A stretch of DNA of 64,000 bases, taken from positions 310,001 through 374,000 of the forward strand of contig CP159477.1 of assembly GCA_042140185.1 (NCBI GenBank). The letters run 5' to 3'. This stretch comes from JANSXG01 sp024743075. Lineage in GTDB: Bacteria > Planctomycetota > Phycisphaerae > Phycisphaerales > UBA1924. The notes beneath the pieces are model-generated. The model had not been told where the DNA came from, made no database searches, and saw nothing but the letters and a program-made list of their open reading frames with translations. A program made the position numbers and the translations under genes. Positions 18,647 to 26,765 of this stretch are shown here, one piece after another. How positions within the stretch are numbered: the first letter of the stretch is position 1; every line of letters starts with the position of its first letter.

Positions 18647-19860
18647 ATGGCTCAGGCCATCAAACCACCAATGTCCAGTCCGGGCAAGGCAAACCCGGGA
18701 AGGACGCGCCGTCTGTGCCGATTGGCGGAGCCCCGACACCTGCACCGCCTCGGCCCATCGCTGGATTGCCCGCCGGTTCGGGTCGATGCCCGAGGTGCAC
18801 AGCCCCGTATTTGTAGAAAGGGATCGCGCCGGTGAACTGGCCCTCCGCGACGCCCAGGCCCCATATCTCCGCTGCACTGCAGCACCTGCGTTTCGGCATC
18901 GCCGCGGCGGCCGTCGTCCTCGCGCTCTCACTGGTCGGCCAGGCCCTCGTCTGGGGCTTCGTCCACTTCACCGAGGTCCGCGTCGTCCAGCTCGAAGACC
19001 AGCCCGACGAAACCCGATTCGACATCGTCAAACGCGCCCAACCCTCTCAGAACACCGTCGGCACGATCTCTGGGGTCTCCAGCGGTGCGTCAGTTGGCGC
19101 CGCCGGCAACCGCAGCGCAACCGTCGAACCCAAGCCGAAGCCGACGCCCGACAAGGGCACCGAGTCCGAAGGCCCCGTCGACCCCAACCGCGTCGAGAGC
19201 GCGTCCGATCGCGTGCTGCGCGATACCGCCGCGCTCGTCCAGACCGTCGGTGTCATCTCCGCCGTGCTGCTGTTGATCCTGATGCTCCAGGGTGTTGTCG
19301 TCGCCGGCGGCGGAGCGGTGCCCGGCGTCGAGATGGCCGTCACCGCCACCTCGTGGGCCGTCATCATCGCGATGGTCTGCATCCCCCTCGGGAACCTGCT
19401 CCCCAACACGCCGTTCCAGGGCGTCTTCGCCGGGTACGACACCATCGTCGCCCAGAGCGAGGCCTACCGCACCAACCAGAGCGGCGCACCCGGCGCGCTC
19501 GGGCTGTACGCCATGAACATCGGCCTGCCCGTCCTGCTCTTGATCGGTCTGGCGGCCTCGGTGCTGCGCTTCCGCTCCGGCGTCGAGCGCGGCGTCATCT
19601 CTACCAGCGTCAGCGAAGCCCACGAACGCATCGAACGCGAGATCCGCTCGCGCAAGAACCTCGGCGAGATGGCCAACTCCAGAGCCATGGGCGCGCTGAC
19701 CAACACTGTGTTCGAAAGCCCGGGTGCCCCCGTCCACCCGGATCCCGCCCCGCCCGCCGTCCCGGTTGAGCAGTCCCACGCCTCTTCCCAGTCGCCTCCC
19801 GGCGCCCAGGCCCGCCCCATTCTGGACCCCACATACGGCAGCTACGGCCGCCCGCTCTGA
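18647..19860 (+). CDS. predicted zinc-ribbon membrane protein, function unknown (N-terminus damaged)
   Basis: Unrecognised family. The secure part starts at GTG 18832 and encodes about 342 residues with four membrane helices (about 21-46, 133-160, 168-190, 223-247 of that part), a Pro/Lys-rich loop and a Pro-rich tail. Reading upstream, an ATG at 18647 begins MAQAIKPPMSSPGKANPG; adding one G at 18697-18699 continues as KDAPSVPIGGAPTPAPPRP and then GRCPRCTAPYL, a zinc-ribbon-like start. A TAG at 18814-18816 interrupts the same frame. Either the gene starts at 18832 after AAAGGG, or the true gene starts at 18647 with two sequence errors. Confidence 0.6.
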
Positions 19861-19882
19861 CCGAACGCAGCCAGACACTTCC

Positions 19883-19915
19883 GGGTGCCATGGCCGCCCT
19901 CTTCAGGCGGCTATG
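19883..19915 (+). repeat. GGGTGCC-headed palindromic repeat, copy 4
   Basis: GGGTGCC runs into a stem CATGGCCGCC / GGCGGCTATG with one mismatch and loop CTCTTCA. It begins 22 bases after the stop of the membrane protein gene. Confidence 0.68.
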
Positions 19916-19961
19916 CGAGTCCCCGTTTGCGCACACGATTCAAGACTTGGCGGCGCAACAT

Positions 19962-19993
19962 GGGTGCCGTGGTCTGAGCGAAGCGAAGGCCAC
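19962..19993 (+). repeat. GGGTGCC-headed palindromic repeat, copy 5
   Basis: GGGTGCC, then GTGGTC pairing with GGCCAC around TGAGCGAAGCGAA; GTCGAAC follows. The loop is nearly the same as in copy 6 (AGGAGCGAAGCGGAT). Confidence 0.72.
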
Positions 19994-20175
19994 GTCGAAC
20001 GCGCAAGTCCGCCCCGGCGCGCGCCGCGTGGGCTCGGGCGCATCGCCACTTTCCGACTTTCTCGAAAATTTTTCCGCCCGTAGACAGGGCGGATTCCCGC
20101 GACGCCCTTTCGCATCACCACCTCCTGCGCGCGCCGAGTGGGCCCGCCGGCCCTAAGGGTGAAGGAGGTGCACCC

Positions 20176-21006
20176 ATGCACACCGCAGCGAAACAGCCGT
20201 CCGAAACCGCGAACACCAACGCCAACGCCAACACCAACGCCAACACGAACACCCAGAGCGCCGAGGAAGCCCTCGCGCAGCTGAAGACGATCTACCGCAT
20301 TAAGCGCATCGAGTCCGAGGTGACCATGGTCGCCGCGCAGACCAAAGCGCTCGAAACGCTCATGGCCTGCATGACGCCGATCCAGACCACTGGCGACAGC
20401 AAACTCGACGCGTTCTACGCCCGCGAACGCAACCGCCAACGACTCGCGGCCATCCAAACCCTCCTCCACATCCGAACCGTCCAGCGCGAAAAACGCCTGC
20501 GCCGAGCGGCGCGCGTCAAGGCAAAGGCGCAAGCCGAGCGCTTAGAGCCCAATCGCGCAAGCGATGGGTCACAAGCAACCAAGAAGGAAATACCCGCGCC
20601 GCCCGCTCCCTCCAAGGGTGGCGTGGTCAGGAGCGAAGCGGATGGCCACGTTGACAGCGGATCGATTCCTCCTTCTGCCCTCGCGTCAGAAGGTGGCCGC
20701 GAAAGCGACCGGATGAGAAGGCGTCCCGAACCTTCCGACCGTCCAAACGCAGACGCCCCGCCACCCCCGCAGCCCACACCCCCGATGCACCCTCACGATG
20801 CGCGAGTGCAGGAACTCAGGCGCCTCCGCGCGAGAAAATGGCGAGGCGCCAAGCCGAAGCCCTCGACGCCGAGCAGAACGCCGCGTCCCGAACCATCGCC
20901 GTCGCCGGATCAACCAGACCCCGCGGCACCCCGCGCTGATTCCTCGCCCAGCGTTGCCCAAGCCCACCCAACCGGGGAATCTCGCCCGTCAGGCATCGGC
21001 GAATGA
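20176..21006 (+). CDS. low-complexity hypothetical protein with embedded repeats
   Basis: A 276-residue protein I do not recognise. After ETANTNANANTNANTNTQS (a tandem Asn-Ala/Asn-Thr run at about 11-30) comes a charged helical region (about 31-118) with LKTIYRIKRIESEVTMVAAQ and RVQREKRLRR-like basic stretches. From about 120 on it is disordered, rich in Pro, Arg and Ser. Both palindromic repeat families lie inside this second half and are translated (LEPNRASDGS from family 2, GGVVRSEADGHVD from family 1). The ribosome site GAAGGAGG and ATG at 20176 are strong. The helical half may be the original protein and the rest a read-through extension. Confidence 0.6.
   Translation: MHTAAKQPSETANTNANANTNANTNTQSAEEALAQLKTIYRIKRIESEVTMVAAQTKALETLMACMTPIQTTGDSKLDAFYARERNRQRLAAIQTLLHIRTVQREKRLRRAARVKAKAQAERLEPNRASDGSQATKKEIPAPPAPSKGGVVRSEADGHVDSGSIPPSALASEGGRESDRMRRRPEPSDRPNADAPPPPQPTPPMHPHDARVQELRRLRARKWRGAKPKPSTPSRTPRPEPSPSPDQPDPAAPRADSSPSVAQAHPTGESRPSGIGE
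20542..20570 (+). repeat. 29-base palindromic repeat, family 2, copy B
   Basis: Identical over 29 bases to 13305-13333, but here inside an open reading frame, where it encodes LEPNRASDGS. Confidence 0.7.
20616..20649 (+). repeat. GGGTGCC-headed palindromic repeat, copy 6 (variant)
   Basis: The head is GGGTGGC, followed by GTGGTC, a 15-base loop with GAGCGAAGCG, and GGCCAC. GTTGACA follows. This copy lies inside the reading frame of the low-complexity protein. Confidence 0.65.
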
Positions 21007-21065
21007 GACCCAAATGACGTCCGGCGGAGAATCTCGCCGATGGTTATTGACCGCCGTAATTCTTT

Positions 21066-21078
21066 GTCCATAATGGAC
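21066..21078. promoter_or_regulatory. perfect palindrome upstream of the beta-helix gene
   Basis: GTCCAT-A-ATGGAC is a perfect 6+6 inverted repeat, 40 bases before the ATG at 21118, next to TTACGTACAC. Its place and symmetry suit an operator, but it may be a chance palindrome. Confidence 0.35.
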
Positions 21079-21117
21079 TTACGTACACTCTCGCCCCCAT
21101 CTCCCCGCCGAGCCGCC

Positions 21118-24100
21118 ATGATCAAGCACACCGCTCTGTTCGCCGCACTGGTGCTGTCCTCATGTTCTTTCGCTGCCCCGCCGCCCGTCGCCCTCTGGCC
21201 CGTAGATCGGCCCCTGCCGACGCAGGCCGAACTCGATGCCCGATCTCGCGAATTCGAGGACCGGCTGGCCGAGCGCATGCAGCGCATGTCCAGCCGCGGC
21301 GGGTGCGGGGTCACCTCGACCGAACTGGAGAACTTCGAGGACATCGTCTCGCTGGCGACCTCCGGCCTCTACGAGCCGACGCGCATCGTCTACATCGACG
21401 CGTCTGCCCCCGTCGGCGGCAGCGGCTCCTCGTGGCAGACCGCCCACCAGTCGATCCAGGATGCGCTCAGCGCCGGGCCGTACGACGCCGACCTCATCGA
21501 GTTCCGCGTGGCGGGCGGCACCTACCGCGCCGATCGTTTCTCCGGCACGGACACCCTCGACGCCGACCTCTCGATCGAGCTCCCCGGCCTGACCTGGGTC
21601 GAGGCGATCGACGGCTTCGTGGGCGTGAAGTCCGTCAAGGGCGGCTACGCCGGTCGCGGCGCGAAGAACCCCGACGAGCGTGATCTCGGCCTGTACCCAA
21701 CCGTGTTCACCGGCGACCTGCTCGGCGATGACGACCCGGAGAACTTCGCCAACTACGAGGACAACACCAAGGTCCTGTTCCTGCCGAGCAAGACCGAGCT
21801 GAACGGCATCACCATCGAGCACGCGCGCATCGCGGCCCGCGAGCTCCGCTGGATGACCGACTGCACCGTGCGCTACAGCTTCGCGTCGGGTGATGACCTC
21901 CCGGTCGAGTTCGATTTCCGCGCACCGGTCTTCGCCGTCGAGGCCCGCCTCGTCGGCAACACCTTCCACAACAACCGAGGCGAGTCTTACGGCGGCGCCA
22001 TCGGGTTCGAGGGGCTGACCGTCGTCGCGAACTCACGCTTCCTGCGGAACACCGCGCCCGCGGGTGGGGCGATCGCTAGCCCGGCGGAAGAGTTCGGGCC
22101 GGCTAACGAGTTGCTGATTTCGCAGAATTGCTACTTCGCCGGCAACGTGGCCGACGGCGAACTCGGAGGAAACGGAGGGGTCGCCTTCATCTCGTCCGGC
22201 TTTGCGCAGTTCGCGCACGGCACCTTCGTCGGCAACGCCTCGATCGAGGGTGGCGGTCAGGCTGTCTACGGCACAGGCGCCGCCTACGCGAATTTCCGGA
22301 ACTGCATTGTCGATCAGAACTTCGCGTACGACGGCACCGGAATCATCCCTGAGATCTCGTTGACCGGATCCCCCGCGAGCGGTTTCTTCTTCGTCGAAGC
22401 GTGCGTCTTCGGTCGGTACAACTCGAACCTCCTCCCCTCTCCACGTGTACGGCTCAACGCGGAAGCGGATCCCGGCTTCGCGGATTTGCTCGGGCCGGAC
22501 AGCCTGCTCGGGACGGTGGACGACGACCCGTCGCTCGGGCTCGACAGCGCGGCGATCGGGAGTTCCATCTCGCCTGAGGTCGACGCGGAGGTTATGGCGA
22601 ACTTCGTGTTGTTCGACCTCGCCGACCTCGACGCCGACTGCGACATCACGGAGCCGCTGCCGATTGACATGGTCGGCAACCCTCGCGCGATCAAGGGCAC
22701 GCCCGGCGAGGGCGTGGACGGGTACGCCGCCGACGCCGGCTGCATCGAGTTCGTGCCGTCGGCCGACGCGCCGCCCGGCCAGTCCTGGTCCTACGTCGAC
22801 CCGATGATCACGGACTTCTCGTCCGAGCCGATCCGGCTCTACGTCGATGCGCAGGCGCCCGAGGGCGGAGACGGGCTGTCGTGGGCGAGCGCGTTCACCA
22901 ACCCGTGCCCGGCGCTCGACATAGCGGCCCGCCGGGTCGGTCCGGTGGAGATCTGGGTCGCATCCGGCGTGTACGCGCCGATCTGCGCGGACTCGGGCTG
23001 GAACGGCTTCCGCCTGCGTGAGAACGTGACCCTGCTTGGAGGGTTCGACGGTACCGAGAACAGCGTCGACCAGCGTGACTGGACCGCCAACAGCACGATC
23101 CTCTCAGGCGATGTGCTCGGCAACGACAACATCGACGACGAATCCACCTTCGAGGACAACGCGCCGCATGTGCTGGCGAGTCTCGGTGCTCGCGGCGGCG
23201 GCGTGGTGGATGGGTTCTCGATCCGCGACGGCGTGCAGAAGAAACTGCTCTTCGGCCCCGGCTGGTTCTGGGTCGAGTGGGAAGGTCTTGGTACCGGAGG
23301 CACGCTGCTGTACCACGGCTCGGGCGATGTGGTGGTGCGCAACTGCCTCATGGAGCACGACACGACGGAGTACTGGGGACCCTTCGCCGCGGTCGGTACC
23401 CACTGGGGCGGGCTCGAGTTTGCATCGAGTAGGTTCGGTCCGGGCGGAGAATCTGTTGCGCAGGACTTTACCGTCGCGAGGGTCGGTCGCGACTCAGCAG
23501 GATTCTCAGCCGAACCGCCTTCTGGTGAGGCGACGCTCACATTTCGGAGTTGTGACTTGGATTTTGGAGCCGGCCGGCTCGTGCTGCTGAGCCAGTGGCG
23601 CGGAGGCGCTGTGACGATCGACCAAACACGGCTGCGATTCGGTGAGCTTCCGAACTCCACAATAATCAGGATCATTGATGTTCTATCAACGGTCCCGGTG
23701 ACGATCGACGGTTGCCAGATCTCTGGTCAGAACCTCTGGATCCGGGCTCGGATTGCCCGCGTGCGGGAGTCGACACTCTTCGCGAGCCGGTTTGGGGTCT
23801 TTCCCGCCAACGGACCGACTGTTCCAGAGAACTACGAGTTCCTGAACAGCGTGTTTGCGTGCGAGGGCGTCAGTATCTCCCCGAGTTCGCCGATCCGCGC
23901 ATCGGTGTTCGCTCCAACGATCTTCCAGAACACTCTCGACCAGCTCGACGACACGAACCTGGTGTTCGACTTCGAGACAGACGGCGGGGACTTCTTCGTC
24001 GATCCCCTCGGCCCCGACGGCGAGCCGTACACGGGCGATGAGGACCTGCGCCTGGCATCGGGCTCACCGGCGATCAACACCGGCCTAAACGCGTTCGTGA

Positions 24101-24348
24101 ACTCGGAGTTCGACCTCAATGGCAACGACCGCATCATCGGCACGGTGGTGGATCGCGGGGCCTACGAGTTCACCGGCACCTGCACCGGCGACGTCAACGG
24201 CGACGGCGTGATCGACCTCGGTGACCTGAACAAGGTCCTCGTGAACTTCGGGCAGGCCGTCCCCTTCGGCGATGCCGACGCCAGCGGCAGCGTGGACATG
24301 ACCGACCTGAGCATCGTCCTCGCCGCCTTCGGGACCGATTGCCCCTGA
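21118..24348 (+). CDS. secreted beta-helix protein with C-terminal dockerin-like repeats
   Basis: A 1076-residue exported protein. The N-terminus is a signal sequence (MIKHTALFAALVLSSCSFA), with a possible lipobox LSSC. The body has two similar parallel beta-helix blocks, each opening with a typical YIDASAPVGGSGSSW or YVDAQAPEGGDGLSW motif (about 98 and 576) and carrying repeated NxF/GxGG rungs; such proteins often bind or cleave polysaccharides or act as surface adhesins. The last 55 residues hold two Ca-binding EF-like repeats, DVNGDGVIDLGDLNKVL and DADASGSVDMTDLSIVL, as in dockerin type I domains. An ATG at 21040 is in frame, but 21118 fits the signal peptide. It converges on xerD with a 1-base gap. 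Confidence 0.85.
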   Translation: MIKHTALFAALVLSSCSFAAPPPVALWPVDRPLPTQAELDARSREFEDRLAERMQRMSSRGGCGVTSTELENFEDIVSLATSGLYEPTRIVYIDASAPVGGSGSSWQTAHQSIQDALSAGPYDADLIEFRVAGGTYRADRFSGTDTLDADLSIELPGLTWVEAIDGFVGVKSVKGGYAGRGAKNPDERDLGLYPTVFTGDLLGDDDPENFANYEDNTKVLFLPSKTELNGITIEHARIAARELRWMTDCTVRYSFASGDDLPVEFDFRAPVFAVEARLVGNTFHNNRGESYGGAIGFEGLTVVANSRFLRNTAPAGGAIASPAEEFGPANELLISQNCYFAGNVADGELGGNGGVAFISSGFAQFAHGTFVGNASIEGGGQAVYGTGAAYANFRNCIVDQNFAYDGTGIIPEISLTGSPASGFFFVEACVFGRYNSNLLPSPRVRLNAEADPGFADLLGPDSLLGTVDDDPSLGLDSAAIGSSISPEVDAEVMANFVLFDLADLDADCDITEPLPIDMVGNPRAIKGTPGEGVDGYAADAGCIEFVPSADAPPGQSWSYVDPMITDFSSEPIRLYVDAQAPEGGDGLSWASAFTNPCPALDIAARRVGPVEIWVASGVYAPICADSGWNGFRLRENVTLLGGFDGTENSVDQRDWTANSTILSGDVLGNDNIDDESTFEDNAPHVLASLGARGGGVVDGFSIRDGVQKKLLFGPGWFWVEWEGLGTGGTLLYHGSGDVVVRNCLMEHDTTEYWGPFAAVGTHWGGLEFASSRFGPGGESVAQDFTVARVGRDSAGFSAEPPSGEATLTFRSCDLDFGAGRLVLLSQWRGGAVTIDQTRLRFGELPNSTIIRIIDVLSTVPVTIDGCQISGQNLWIRARIARVRESTLFASRFGVFPANGPTVPENYEFLNSVFACEGVSISPSSPIRASVFAPTIFQNTLDQLDDTNLVFDFETDGGDFFVDPLGPDGEPYTGDEDLRLASGSPAINTGLNAFVNSEFDLNGNDRIIGTVVDRGAYEFTGTCTGDVNGDGVIDLGDLNKVLVNFGQAVPFGDADASGSVDMTDLSIVLAAFGTDCP

Positions 24349-24349
24349 C

Positions 24350-25320
24350 TCACGCCCGCGGATGAAACTTCTCGTGGATCGCCTTCAGACGCGGCTGGTC
24401 CACCCGCGTGTAGATCTGCGTCGTGTTCACGTTCTGGTGGCCCAGCAGCTCCTGCACCACGCGCAGGTCCGCGCCGCCAGAGAGCAGGTGCGTCGCGAAC
24501 GAGTGACGCAAGACGTGCGGGTGCACATCGCGCAGGCCCGCGGCGTTGGCGTTGCGGCGCACGATCTGCCAGACCGCTACGCGCTCCAGCGGGCGACCGG
24601 TGCGTGAGAGAAAGACCCGCTTGCCCGGTAGGCGTCCGCCGGGGTCGTCACGCCCGTCGCCCTTGTCCAGTCGCGGGCGACAGTCGTCGAGGTAGCGGCG
24701 CAGGGCCCGCTCGGCGGGTCTGCCGAAAGGGATCATCCGCTGCTTGTTGCCCTTGCCGGTCGCTTTGATGACGCCGAGGGCGAAGTGGATGTCGTTGAGC
24801 GAGAGGTCGGCGACCTCCGAGGCGCGCAGGCCGCTGGCGTACATGGTCTCGAGCAGGGCCTTGTCGCGCAGGTGCATCGGCAGAGGCGCGGGTCCTTGGC
24901 GGGGGTGGGGGCGTCGAGCAGTGCACGCATCGAGTTCGGCGAGAGCACGTTGGGGATCTTCTGCCAGATGCTCGGGCGGTCGATCAGCTCGGTCGGGTCC
25001 TCGGGGATGCGTCCGTTGGCGCTGAGGTAGCGGAAGAACATCCGGATCGCCGCGAGGTGCCGCGCGATGGAGGAGGAGGCCATCTCGTGCTCGGTGCGAA
25101 GCGAGCGCAGGTGGTCGACGAGGTCCTCGGAAGTAATCGAGCCGAGGTCGTCCAGCAGCCCCGACGATTCAAGCTGCTCGCTGAGGGCCTTGAGGTCGCG
25201 CCGGTAGGCGTCGATGGTGTTGAGCGAGAGGCCGCACTCGACCCGGAGGTAGGTGAGGAAGCCCTGGGTCTCCGTCGCGAAGGCGTTGCGGGATGAGGGC
25301 TGGGAAGGGCGCATGATCAT
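24350..25320 (-). CDS. xerD: XerD-like tyrosine recombinase (frameshift in sequence)
   Basis: A site-specific recombinase that resolves chromosome dimers. The N-terminal SAM-like domain (about 1-110) is in one frame and the catalytic domain in another. The break is at about 24878-24886; one extra C gives DPRLLPMHLRDKALL. The catalytic set is visible: Arg in GLRASEV, Lys in KATGKGNKQRMIP, HxxR in HVLRHSFATHLL, His in LLGHQNVNTTQIY with the nucleophilic Tyr. The ending RLKAIHEKFHPRA resembles XerD more than XerC. Corrected length is about 323 residues. The context is not an integron or phage, so a housekeeping role is likely. Confidence 0.88.
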
Positions 25321-25410
25321 CGAGCATGGAGTATCGGCACGCGCGTCCGGTGCGCGTCAGAGCGCAGACCCTACGCGTTATCGGGGCAGTCGGACCGTGG
25401 AGAAGCGGTG

Positions 25411-25444
25411 AAAACCGGCCAGATCCGCGCGAAGGGCCGGTTTT
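25411..25444. terminator. symmetrical hairpin AAAACCGGCC / GGCCGGTTTT
   Basis: A perfect 10-bp stem with a 14-base loop, with A4 before and T4 after, so it could terminate on either strand. It lies 90 bases upstream of xerD and 20 bases before the sigma-54 promoter, insulating the flagellar cluster from the left. Confidence 0.5.
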
Positions 25445-25463
25445 ATCGGCGATTGGGCCGGTT

Positions 25464-25479
25464 TGGCACGCCCGGTGCG
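25464..25479 (+). promoter_or_regulatory. sigma-54 promoter for the flgF unit
   Basis: TGGCACG-CCCG-GTGC: GG at 25465-25466 and GC at 25477-25478 with exactly 10 bases between, matching the -24/-12 consensus TGGCACG-N4-TTGC except for one base. The predicted start of transcription is about 77 bases before the ATG at 25567. Confidence 0.8.
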
Positions 25480-25566
25480 TTGGCGGAGGGCGTCGCGAGG
25501 ATCGCGACCGATTCGGCAGCGCCACGGACGGCGTCGACGGACCACCACGGCACGGAGGCCACGGAC

Positions 25567-25827
25567 ATGAACGACCCACGACTCACCGAACGGCTGCGCC
25601 GGCTCTTCGGCGTCGATCCTGCGCCGCAAGGCGTTGGCTCGGCCCCGCTGGGATCGGCGATCCTGTCGATGGCCCGCGCCGCGGCGTCGATGCACAGCCA
25701 GATGGAACCGGCGGTCGAGGAGTCCGGCGACGGCGTCTGGCCCGAAGAGGGCCTGCTCACGGTCGCCGAGTTCGCCGCCCTGCACGGCATCGACCTCGAC
25801 TCGCTCGACGCGGAGGTCCGGTCATGA
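25567..25827 (+). CDS. small hypothetical protein heading the flgF unit
   Basis: An 86-residue protein I cannot assign. It opens MNDPRLTERLRRLFGVDP, has a small Ala/Met-rich helix (SAILSMARAAASMHSQM) and an acidic end LTVAEFAALHGIDLDSLDAEV. No signal peptide or membrane helix is seen. GGAGG stands 8 bases before the ATG, and its stop overlaps the flgF ATG by four bases, so the two are translationally coupled. As the first gene behind a sigma-54 promoter it is probably a flagellar assembly or chaperone factor of this lineage (inference from position only). Confidence 0.7.
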   Translation: MNDPRLTERLRRLFGVDPAPQGVGSAPLGSAILSMARAAASMHSQMEPAVEESGDGVWPEEGLLTVAEFAALHGIDLDSLDAEVRS

Positions 25828-26603
25828 ACTACGGCCTGTACATGGCGGCCTCTGGCATGTCGGCCTCGATGGCCCGCCAGAACGTGCTCTCGAACAACCT
25901 CGCCAACGTCTCGACTGTGGGCTACAAGCCCGACAGCTTCGCGATCCGCCAGCGTGCGGCCGCCCGCCAGGAAGACGGCCTGCACTGGATGGACTCGAAC
26001 GCGATGCTCGAACGCCTCGGGGCTGGGGTGCAACCGACTTTCAGCCGCGTGGAGCAGGCACAGGGCCCACTGACGGAGTCGAACAACCCGCTGCACATCG
26101 CGGTGCAGGGCGAGGGCTTCCTGCGCTACGAGCGCCCGAACCTGGAGCACGGCTTCAGCCTGTCGCGTGACGGGCGGCTGGACCTGAACTCCGACGGCAC
26201 GCTGGTGCGCGCCTCGGACGGCGCGCCGCTTCTTGATGCCTCGGGCAACCGCATCCGCGTGGACCTGGGGCAGGGGGACCTGCAGATCGATGGCAACGGC
26301 ACGCTGCGCCAGGGTGAGGCGGTGGTCGGGCAGCTGGAACTGGTGACGGTGCCGGATTCGAGCCTGCTGGTGAAGGCCGGATCGGGCGACTTCACCTTCG
26401 GCGACCGGGTCTCGGTGCAGTCGATGCGAGCGGCGGACGGCCAGATCAAGCAGCGGTTCCTCGAAGACTCGTCGGTGAACGCGATCAAGTCCATGATGGA
26501 TGTGACTTCGGCCAGCCGCGCGGCTCAGAGCAACATGCGGATGGCCTCGACGATCTTCGAAGTCATGGGCGAGGCGATCAACCGGCTCGGGCGGACGAGC
26601 TAG
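25824..26603 (+). CDS. flgF: flagellar proximal-rod protein FlgF
   Basis: A rod protein of the flagellar basal body, 259 residues. The N-terminal rod signature is GLYMAASGMSASMARQNVLS followed by NNLANVSTVGYKPD. The central domain has NNPLHIAVQGEGFLRY and SLSRDGRLDLNSDGTLV, and the C-terminal helix has SSVNAIKSMMDVTSASRAAQ. It is related to FlgG but lacks that protein's longer tail, and it precedes flgG as in many species. A 4-base overlap couples it to the small gene upstream. Confidence 0.9.
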   Translation: MNYGLYMAASGMSASMARQNVLSNNLANVSTVGYKPDSFAIRQRAAARQEDGLHWMDSNAMLERLGAGVQPTFSRVEQAQGPLTESNNPLHIAVQGEGFLRYERPNLEHGFSLSRDGRLDLNSDGTLVRASDGAPLLDASGNRIRVDLGQGDLQIDGNGTLRQGEAVVGQLELVTVPDSSLLVKAGSGDFTFGDRVSVQSMRAADGQIKQRFLEDSSVNAIKSMMDVTSASRAAQSNMRMASTIFEVMGEAINRLGRTS

Positions 26604-26683
26604 CGCAGATCCTGCGCGATACGACGTTGGGTGGCCGGATTGATCTGATGAACTGAACACATGCCCGGTCTGTCGGCGTGTGT

Positions 26684-26699
26684 TGGCGCACGGTTTGCG
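26684..26699 (+). promoter_or_regulatory. sigma-54 promoter for flgG-flgA-flgH
   Basis: TGGCGCACGGTTTGCG: GG at 26685-26686 and GC at 26697-26698 with 10 bases between, and a full TTTGC -12 box. It lies 67 bases before the flgG ATG. Confidence 0.8.
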
Positions 26700-26765
26700 T
26701 CGGGACACCGTGTGCGGTCGGCGGAGCCGGCTGATGCGAACCGACGGTGTTGGAGGATCTGACTC

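Larger units (their letters stand above)
19861..20175 (+). other. 315-base gap with two palindromic repeats
   Basis: I see no gene here. It holds repeat copies 4 and 5. Further right are a low-GC patch (TCGAAAATTTTTCCG) near 20061 and a strong ribosome site (GAAGGAGG) just before the next ATG. A promoter for the following gene is likely in the right half, but I cannot assign clear -35/-10 boxes. Confidence 0.55.

Noticed and set aside
24350..25320. The XerD gene as an integron or phage integrase
   Set aside because: No attC-like sites, cassettes or phage genes are nearby, and the ending resembles housekeeping XerD.
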